From: Flavobacteriales bacterium
GTDB lineage: Bacteria; Bacteroidota; Bacteroidia; Flavobacteriales_D; Parvicellaceae
DNA: 8,454 nucleotides
Assembly: GCA_026993705.1 (NCBI GenBank)
Contig: JALWSJ010000059.1
Span: 1-8,454, forward strand
Direction of reading: 5' to 3'
Positions within the stretch are counted from its first letter, which is position 1, and each line of letters opens with the position of its first letter. Positions 6,642 to 8,454 of this stretch are shown here, piece by piece. Made by a program: the position numbers and the translations under genes. Below the pieces are notes generated by a model that saw only the letters and a program-made list of their open reading frames with translations, did no database searches and was not told the origin of the DNA.

Positions 6642-7040
6642 TCAAAACCATTCTTCGCCTTTTAGAACTTTGCTCCCATACTTTTCTAATAAATCAGCAC
6701 TTCGTTTTACTGCTTCCAAGTATTGCCTTCCATTTGGCTGTATTGTTTGGGCTTCAAAGTTTGATTCATATTTTTTAATGAGACTTTCTAAAGGCTTTAC
6801 CTTATTCCAATATTCTGCATCGTTAGGGTACTGTGTTTCTTTGCCTTTGATTAAGTCCACATTCAAAATGCTATCCCTGTAATCGTGGCTAATACCAACT
6901 TTTACAAATTCATTTTGATACACCAAAAACACACCTGAATTACTTACTTCATCTTCAATCAATCTGAACCCAAATCCTTGCTCCAAAAAAGCAAATGATT
7001 CTTTTATGACTAAATGGCTATCTGTTAATTTGTATTCCAT
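6642..7040 (-). CDS. Probable immunity protein for the Rhs toxin
   Basis: A 132-residue acidic soluble protein without signal peptide, starting MEYKLTDSHLVIKESFAFLEQGFGF and ending LLEKYGSKVLKGEEWF. I do not recognise a named family with certainty; the beta-rich N-terminal half (GVFLVYQNEFVKVGISHDYRDSILNVDL) and helical tail resemble small proteins often coded directly after Bacteroidota Rhs toxins. The immunity role is inferred from position: its ATG lies 2 bases after the original stop of the toxin frame (TAA at 7045-7043), and GGAG lies 10 bases before the ATG inside the toxin tail, so translation was probably coupled to the toxin. It would bind and block the toxin tip in the cytoplasm. 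The frame is intact although the toxin is interrupted. No terminator is clear downstream; repeat copy A starts about 50 bases later. Confidence 0.65.
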   Translation of the reverse strand: MEYKLTDSHLVIKESFAFLEQGFGFRLIEDEVSNSGVFLVYQNEFVKVGISHDYRDSILNVDLIKGKETQYPNDAEYWNKVKPLESLIKKYESNFEAQTIQPNGRQYLEAVKRSADLLEKYGSKVLKGEEWF

Positions 7041-7042
7041 CT

Positions 7043-7159
7043 TTATTCGTCTCCAAACACTTCTTTAGTTTCCATTCCGTAGTAAGCCCCCTTTTCGGAA
7101 GATTTAGGGCCTGTTCCTGTGTCGTAGATTGTATATCCTTCATCTTTCAGACCTTGAAT
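7043..7159 (-). pseudogene. Stranded C-terminal end of the Rhs toxin after an in-frame TAG
   Basis: Directly after the TAG that ends the upstream Rhs frame (7162-7160), the same frame is open for 38 codons and then reaches TAA (7045-7043). It encodes IQGLKDEGYTIYDTG, then a GAYYGMETKEVFGDE ending. This fits the tail of the toxin domain: the stretch before the TAG ends NLANNKK, and one G-to-A change from TGG would restore NNKKWIQGLKDEGY with no frame change. The restored protein would have 373 residues and stop 2 bases before the immunity ATG, the normal toxin/immunity layout. There is no separate start codon close to the TAG, so the segment is probably not translated unless the TAG is read through. 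Confidence 0.7.
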
Positions 7160-8164
7160 CTACTTTTTGTTATTTGCTAAGTTTTCAGCATCAGATAAAT
7201 TAGGGTCAAAACCGCCCCAAGTTTCCGCCCCAATCCCTTCAGCAAATTTATTTACACGCCCTGTTTGGTCTCTTCCTATAACTGCAACTTTTCCTTCTGC
7301 CCAACCAACCATTTTTCTTTGGGCTGTAATGCCATTTACTGTTTCGTTAATGTTCTTAACTCCACCGCCAAGCATTCTATTTACATCGCCATAATCAAAG
7401 CCCATTTTTGAAAGCCCTTTTGCGATTGCCTTTGAACCATACTTTGCAGTTAAATCGCCTAATCCACCGCCTGCAAGGTCTCCGATAAATCCGACTGCAA
7501 AATCTTGTAAGGCTTGGGCTTGGGTATAATCTGAACCTGCATTAAAAGCGTTTACCAAAACATCGCCCGAAGCTGTGGCGGCTGCTTTTCCTATCCTTCC
7601 GCCCGGAACTCTCCAAGGTATCATTCCTTCGGCTGCTGACCTTGCGACCTGATAATAATTGACAACTTCAAACGCTTCTCCTACCGTCTCGACTTGTGGG
7701 TCAAAATAATAGTTCATTGCTGCCTGTGCCAACATATCGGCTGCACCTGCTGCACCTGCTTTTAGCAGTAGCGGAAGTATTGGAAGTTCTCCGTCAGGGT
7801 CTTTGTAAACTATCGGATTATTGAGTGAATAGGCATAAGGCGAAAGCCCTGCAATCTCTTGGAATTTGGGGTCAACGTTCCAACGTCTGCCCGTTCTTGG
7901 GTCATATCCGTAATCGCCAAAAGAGTAATGATTTCCTGAGCCTTTTACTTCATCATCACGCTCTAAACCTGTGAACCCAAAACGGTAGTTTCCGTTATTC
8001 CCACTCCTGTTAGCCATTTCCATACCAAAGGGGTAATAGTTTCCTTTCCCCTTTTTTGTTCTCAAAAAGTGGTCTATTCGTACTATTTTAGCAGGCGGAT
8101 TTTTGCTTATTCCCCCTAAAGTAGGTTTGTGATTTTCTTCTATTTCAAGTTTTAAACAGCCCAT
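7160..8164 (-). CDS. Orphan Rhs C-terminal toxin protein, cut short by TAG
   Basis: A 334-residue protein starting MGCLKLEIEENHKPT, a start I recall from orphan Rhs tips in flavobacteria. Residues about 40-127 are the RHS-associated core: NYYPFGMEM, YRFGFTGLERDDEVKGSGNHYSFGDYGYDPRTGRRWNVDP, SPYAYSLNNPIVYKDPDGE. A hydrophobic, Ala/Gly-rich linker follows (about 128-290), then a variable toxin tip from about residue 291 (KVAVIGRDQTGRVNKFAEGIGAETW). I cannot name the toxin activity. The tip stops at NLANNKK with TAG; the same frame continues to 7043 (separate entry), so the protein probably lacks its last 39 residues. No signal peptide or large Rhs shell is present, so it is a displaced tip rather than a full delivery-competent Rhs. 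Its base composition looks richer in G+C than its neighbours, consistent with transfer. The ATG at 8164 is the only start before the MGCLKL motif. Confidence 0.85.
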   Translation of the reverse strand: MGCLKLEIEENHKPTLGGISKNPPAKIVRIDHFLRTKKGKGNYYPFGMEMANRSGNNGNYRFGFTGLERDDEVKGSGNHYSFGDYGYDPRTGRRWNVDPKFQEIAGLSPYAYSLNNPIVYKDPDGELPILPLLLKAGAAGAADMLAQAAMNYYFDPQVETVGEAFEVVNYYQVARSAAEGMIPWRVPGGRIGKAAATASGDVLVNAFNAGSDYTQAQALQDFAVGFIGDLAGGGLGDLTAKYGSKAIAKGLSKMGFDYGDVNRMLGGGVKNINETVNGITAQRKMVGWAEGKVAVIGRDQTGRVNKFAEGIGAETWGGFDPNLSDAENLANNKK

Positions 8165-8234
8165 TCGTAGGCTAATTTAACAAAAAAACTTGTTCCAATA
8201 ATCGAATTTACTATTTTTTGTTTTCTCGAAAAGG

Positions 8235-8438
8235 AAAGCTATCAATGAAAAGGAACAAGAGTAAGGAACGAGTGAAAGTGGAGTGAATACAACTTTTCAT
8301 GTGGGGTTGGGGGTGTGAGATTCCTTTTGTTTGTTTTACGATTTAATAGTTTTTTCTGTTTAGTTATCTAGTTATCTGTATGTTAGCTGTTTCCTTCACA
8401 AGAGACAGATTTTTCTATTTTTGAAGCGGGGAGAGCAC
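8235..8438. repeat. Direct repeat flanking the toxin cassette, copy B
   Basis: The partner of 6404-6593 in the same orientation, 1,832 bases away measured at the 35-base identical block (8264-8298). It lies about 70 bases upstream of the toxin start. It keeps the two GAGTGAA heptamers 11 bases apart (8270, 8281) and, in place of the CCCTTATAAGGG palindrome of copy A, a hairpin pairing CTGTTTCCTT with AAGAGACAG (8387-8408) followed by ATTTTT. I found no gene in the 290 bases between the toxin start and the right edge. Confidence 0.8.
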
Positions 8439-8454
8439 TGGAAAGAGCAATCAC

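Noticed and set aside
7081..7095. A frameshift in the G5 run (minus strand) near the toxin end
   Set aside because: Codon-by-codon reading with five G keeps the frame from the TAG to the TAA at 7043; only the nonsense codon interrupts the gene.
8165..8234. A promoter of the Rhs gene
   Set aside because: The closest box, TAGCTTTC on the minus strand, has no TTG at proper spacing, so the call would be arbitrary.

Overview
The window looks like chromosomal DNA of a low-GC member of the Bacteroidota, most likely a flavobacterium. The evidence is a TonB-dependent receptor that starts with a carboxypeptidase-regulatory-like domain, a DUF4286-type small protein, a cysteine-poor L28 ribosomal protein, start sites without clear Shine-Dalgarno sequences, and one good Bacteroidota-type promoter (TTG, 19 bases, TATCTTTG). 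The genus is not resolved. Every gene I can support lies on the minus strand, so in gene order the window reads from right to left.

Right part (about 6400-8454): a polymorphic-toxin cassette. An orphan Rhs C-terminal protein, starting MGCLKL and carrying the RHS-associated core, is followed by a small protein that is probably its immunity partner. The toxin frame is cut by an in-frame TAG (7160-7162). Beyond the TAG the same frame stays open for 38 codons and ends 2 bases before the immunity gene, so the gene looks like a toxin recently interrupted by one nonsense change. A direct repeat of about 190-200 bp lies on both sides of the cassette, with a period of about 1.83 kb. This suggests a modular toxin/immunity array that continues past the right edge.

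Middle part (3530-6252): a 778-residue TonB-dependent outer-membrane receptor without a SusD-like partner, then rpmB (L28) alone with its own terminator. The usual followers of rpmB in this phylum (rpmG, a DUF4295 gene, ftsY) are absent.

Region 2832-3529 holds no gene but is dense in palindromes. It contains a two-hairpin interspersed element, two strong hairpins, and a tandem pair of about 104-bp palindromic units enclosed by a 10-bp inverted repeat. A second copy of the two-hairpin element, inverted, lies at the left edge (1-125). The two copies share a core (TCGGGCTATC) next to long stems whose sequences are unrelated, so structure rather than sequence is conserved there.

Left part (145-2831): a compact operon of a coiled-coil lipoprotein, a secreted TPR-repeat protein whose start overlaps the lipoprotein stop by one base (TGATG), and a DUF4286 protein. 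It is driven by the promoter at 2848-2877. The first two products probably act in the cell envelope; their job is unknown.
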